From NCBI GenBank assembly GCA_007133145.1, contig SLNF01000027.1:1-5894 (forward strand): a DNA stretch of 5,894 nucleotides, in the 5' to 3' direction. Of the stretch, positions 5,775 through 5,894 are shown piece after piece; positions within the stretch are counted from its first letter, which is position 1; every line of letters begins with the position of its first letter. The notes beneath the pieces are model-generated. The model was not told the origin of the DNA. It did not search any database and worked only from the letters and a program-made list of their open reading frames with translations. The position numbers were made by a program, and so were the translations under genes. This DNA is from Nitriliruptorales bacterium. Its GTDB lineage: Bacteria; Actinomycetota; Nitriliruptoria; Euzebyales; Egibacteraceae.

Positions 5775-5780
5775 ATCGTA
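5775..5780 (-). promoter_or_regulatory. Candidate -10 element for folP
   Basis: The minus strand reads TACGAT within CCCTACGATGG, a good TAnnnT hexamer 47 bases upstream of the folP ATG. That would place the transcription start near 5768 with a leader of about 40 nt. The -35 position holds GGTCCC rather than a TTGAC-like hexamer. Confidence 0.4.
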
Positions 5781-5800
5781 GGGCGCACCGCCGTGGCGGG

Positions 5801-5818
5801 ACCGGCGAGCGCGCCGGT
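5801..5818. repeat. Perfect 7-bp inverted repeat upstream of folP
   Basis: ACCGGCG (5801-5807) and CGCCGGT (5812-5818) are perfect complements around a 4-base centre AGCG. It lies just upstream of the region where a -35 for folP would fall, so it could be an operator. It could also be a hairpin at the end of a gene right of the window. The whole stretch 5728-5894 otherwise shows no convincing gene. Confidence 0.35.
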
Positions 5819-5894
5819 GGCGCGCCGCGTCGCCGAGGGCCGCCGACGAGCGGGCCCCGATGCGGCGTGCACCGTGCGCGCGGCGCGTCCACAG

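Noticed and set aside
5728..5892. A 55-residue N-terminal extension of folP from an upstream ATG near the window end.
   Set aside because: The extension is Arg/Pro/Gly-rich, covers a candidate promoter, and the internal ATG 5727 has a well-spaced GGGAG and matches the family start.
5793..5894. A possible divergent gene beginning at GTG 5793 and open to the window end.
   Set aside because: It is only 34 codons with no ribosome site or recognisable sequence, and it overlaps palindromes. Being open over this length means little at such G+C.

Overview
The window is a compact stretch of bacterial chromosome with very high G+C (roughly three quarters by eye). Third codon positions are almost all G or C, and long spurious open frames run antisense to the real genes. 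Several features point to an actinobacterium: a seven-iron ferredoxin ending in the actinobacterial-style LGSPGGAA tail, an alkaline-phosphatase-superfamily protein of the type common in Streptomyces and relatives, and a FolP2-type dihydropteroate synthase paralog with VNRTPDSFYDKG and DVGGVKAAPG. I would guess a deep-branching or poorly sampled actinobacterial lineage, but the sequence alone does not fix the genus.

Layout. (1) 1-111, minus: N-terminus of an SDR-type NAD(P)-binding protein, cut by the window edge. (2) 112-287: divergent intergenic region with a cluster of GGTCC/GGACC repeats and a candidate ferredoxin promoter. (3) 288-1740, plus: ferredoxin (fdxA) followed almost immediately by an alkaline phosphatase/phosphodiesterase-family protein. 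The second gene's natural start appears to be a CTG one base after the ferredoxin stop. (4) 1771-2439, minus: pyridoxamine 5'-phosphate oxidase (pdxH), convergent with the phosphatase. (5) 2440-2531: short divergent promoter region. (6) 2532-4250, plus: phosphohexomutase (phosphoglucomutase/phosphomannomutase family). (7) 4251-4305: convergent gap with hairpins. (8) 4306-4785 and 4864-5727, minus: a dCMP deaminase-family protein downstream of the folP-type gene. (9) 5728-5894: upstream region of folP with a good -10 and a perfect inverted repeat, and no convincing gene.

How the genes fit together. Most of this is central metabolism: electron transfer (ferredoxin), vitamin B6 cofactor supply (pdxH), sugar-phosphate interconversion (mutase), and nucleotide and pterin-linked functions (dCMP deaminase and folP-like). 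The dCMP deaminase makes dUMP for thymidylate synthesis, which consumes folate, so pairing with a folP gene would make sense. However, the folP protein has the diverged active-site loops of the FolP2 clade and may not be a true dihydropteroate synthase. I found no mobile elements, CRISPR arrays, tRNA or rRNA genes, or a clearly novel multi-gene system. The observations most worth a second look are the apparent CTG start coupled to fdxA, the diverged FolP, the probable leaderless pdxH start, and the repeated regulatory-looking motifs in the intergenic regions.
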